In this document: positions 62,877 through 64,000 of the stretch, piece by piece
Numbering within the stretch: position 1 is the stretch's first letter
Layout: each line of letters opens with the position of its first letter
NCBI RefSeq assembly: GCF_042646605.1
Contig: NZ_JBHRUG010000037.1
Span: forward strand, 1 to 64,000
Reading direction: 5' to 3'
From: Litchfieldella rifensis
GTDB lineage: Bacteria; Pseudomonadota; Gammaproteobacteria; Pseudomonadales; Halomonadaceae
DNA: 64,000 bases
The notes under the pieces: model-generated
The model's input: the letters and a program-made list of their open reading frames with translations, nothing else
Told to the model about the DNA's origin: nothing
The model's database searches: none
Translations under genes and position numbers: made by a program

Positions 62877-64000
62877 GTGCTTCAATCGCGCCTTGTCTGC
62901 CTGCTGGCGAGCTGGATGCTGATGACACTGATGGTCGTCAGCCTTCCCCTCCAGGCCCAACAGAACGAACCCCCTGCCGATGCCTCCACCTACTCGACAC
63001 TGGCCGACCTGCTCGAGAACGAGCAGGCCCGCAACAAGCTGATCGAGCAGTTGCGCAGCCTGGCCTCGCAAACCGAGGGCGCCGCTCCCCAGCAGGACAA
63101 CGGGGAGAAATCGTCATCGGCGCCAAGCGGCCAGACTGACAAGCAGGCCTCGCTGCCGCGGCGCCTGGCGGAAGCCACCAGCACTATCGCCGGCGATATC
63201 GGCGGGCAGTTCAACCGCCTGATCAAGGCCATCGGTGCACTGTTCAGCGGCGAGGCGGCGGCGGGAGAAGGCGCCTTCGACAGGGGCGCCTTCTTCAATG
63301 CGGCGCTCAACCTGGCGCTGGTGATTCTCGCCACCTTCGCGTTGTTCCTCGGCTTCCGGCGCCTCGCCAAGCCGGGCTTCGCCCGCATCAGCCAATGGTC
63401 GCAGCTAGGCGATGGGCTCACGCCGGTCCTGCGCCTGGTGATCGCCGTGGCCGCCGCCGCAGCGATCGACGTGGTGGTCGTGGCCCTGGCGTATGTCGGC
63501 GGCAACCTGATTGCCACCTTTGCCATCGGTGAGAGTGGCGAACTCTCGACCCGGGCCTCGCTGTTCCTGAACGCCTTCCTGATCATCGAGCTGCTCAAGG
63601 CCGCGGTGCGCATGCTGTTCTCGTCGCGCTATGAAGGCCTTCGCCTGCTGCCGCTCACGGCAGCGGATGCCAGCTACTGGAACCGTTGGATTGCCCGCCT
63701 GATCGGCCTGGTGGGGTATGGCCTGATGGTGGTGGTGCCACTGCTCAACTATTACCTGTCGCCGGCGCTGGGCCAGGGCATCGGCACGCTGATCATGCTC
63801 GGCGCCTTCGTCTACGCCGTGACCGTGGTGCTCAAGAATCGCCTCAAACTACGCCAGGCCATCGAAGCCAAGGCCGAAGCGGCGACCATGAGTGCCACAC
63901 GCCTGTCGCTGCGGCTATTCGCCCGGGCCTGGCATTGGCTGGCCATCGCCTATTTCCTGATGGTGCTGCTGGTGACCCTGGTTCGCCCGGCCGACGCACT
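62877..64000 (+). CDS. MscS-family mechanosensitive channel, N-terminal part (runs off the window)
   Basis: An open frame starts at GTG 62877, with GGAGG 7 bases upstream, and continues to the last base. The first 375 residues show a signal sequence (LVCLLASWMLMTLMVVSLPLQA), a periplasmic region with LADLLENEQARNKLIEQLRS, and at least five membrane helices from about residue 140 on (ALNLALVILATFALFLGF, LRLVIAVAAAAAIDVVVVALAYV and others). This pattern is that of large YbiO-type MscS channels, which open under hypo-osmotic shock; the MscS pore domain must lie beyond 64000. In a halophile such a channel would vent solutes on dilution. Confidence 0.75.
   Translation, partial: MLQSRLVCLLASWMLMTLMVVSLPLQAQQNEPPADASTYSTLADLLENEQARNKLIEQLRSLASQTEGAAPQQDNGEKSSSAPSGQTDKQASLPRRLAEATSTIAGDIGGQFNRLIKAIGALFSGEAAAGEGAFDRGAFFNAALNLALVILATFALFLGFRRLAKPGFARISQWSQLGDGLTPVLRLVIAVAAAAAIDVVVVALAYVGGNLIATFAIGESGELSTRASLFLNAFLIIELLKAAVRMLFSSRYEGLRLLPLTAADASYWNRWIARLIGLVGYGLMVVVPLLNYYLSPALGQGIGTLIMLGAFVYAVTVVLKNRLKLRQAIEAKAEAATMSATRLSLRLFARAWHWLAIAYFLMVLLVTLVRPADA

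Noticed and set aside
61082..64000. Genomic island inserted at the tmRNA 3' end
   Set aside because: No integrase, no repeat of the tmRNA 3' end and no clear change in base composition in view.

Overview
This window looks like a chromosomal backbone segment of a GC-rich, moderately halophilic gammaproteobacterium, most likely a member of the Halomonadaceae (Halomonas or a close relative). Gene order and content are pseudomonad-like: anmK/tyrS, pilTU-yggS-proC-yggT-metXW, dksA-gluQ-cbrAB-pcnB-folK-panBC, rimP-nusA-infB-rbfA-truB-rpsO-pnp, carAB-dapB and grpE-dnaK-dnaJ. The family call is inference from protein similarity and synteny; no 16S gene is in view.

Layout. 1-444: three tandem leftward sigma70 promoters, probably of an rRNA operon lying just off the left edge. 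445-9652: tyrS, anmK, the twitching-motility ATPases pilU and pilT, then a rightward run yggS-proC-yggT-metX-metW-DUF4426. 9653-12232: a decayed ChaN-type gene, a small Rieske protein, sfsA and an aminotransferase. 12233-23478: dksA, gluQ, a 58-residue membrane protein, the CbrA/CbrB two-component system, a long noncoding stretch that has every hallmark of the CrcZ catabolite-repression RNA, then pcnB, folK and panBCD. 23479-33708: a thiolase, then the leftward translation/RNA-metabolism cluster rimP-nusA-infB-rbfA-truB-rpsO-pnp. 33709-47231: initiator tRNA and tRNA-Leu, secG, tpiA, glmM, folP, ftsH, rlmE, yhbY, greA, carB, carA and dapB. 47360-51969: a more accessory stretch with an unusual Clp1-type kinase/RNase Z-type fusion, an EamA transporter, a DUF2218 protein and an FAD oxidoreductase. 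52224-60904: dnaJ-dnaK-grpE with two heat-shock promoters, recN with a LexA box, fur, bamE, rnfH-ratA, smpB and tmRNA. 61082-64000: a methyltransferase, an exported retropepsin-like protein and the start of an MscS-type channel.

How the parts work together. CbrA (transporter-like sensor kinase) and CbrB (NtrC-type activator) would drive the sigma54 promoter of the CrcZ-like RNA directly downstream. Its seven strong A-rich CA motifs, most held in hairpin loops, would titrate Hfq (and Crc if present) and relieve carbon catabolite repression. The 40-48 kb genes supply carbamoyl phosphate and diaminopimelate. The 52-57 kb block places heat-shock and SOS control sites about 50 bp apart between divergent grpE and recN.

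The most unusual objects are the Clp1-RNase Z fusion (47360-49309), the CrcZ-like RNA (about 18769-19264), a cluster of TGTTAC/GTAACA elements before panB, and the ChaN remnant. Two N-runs (24845-24979, 52098-52223) remove the 3' ends of pnp and dnaJ.
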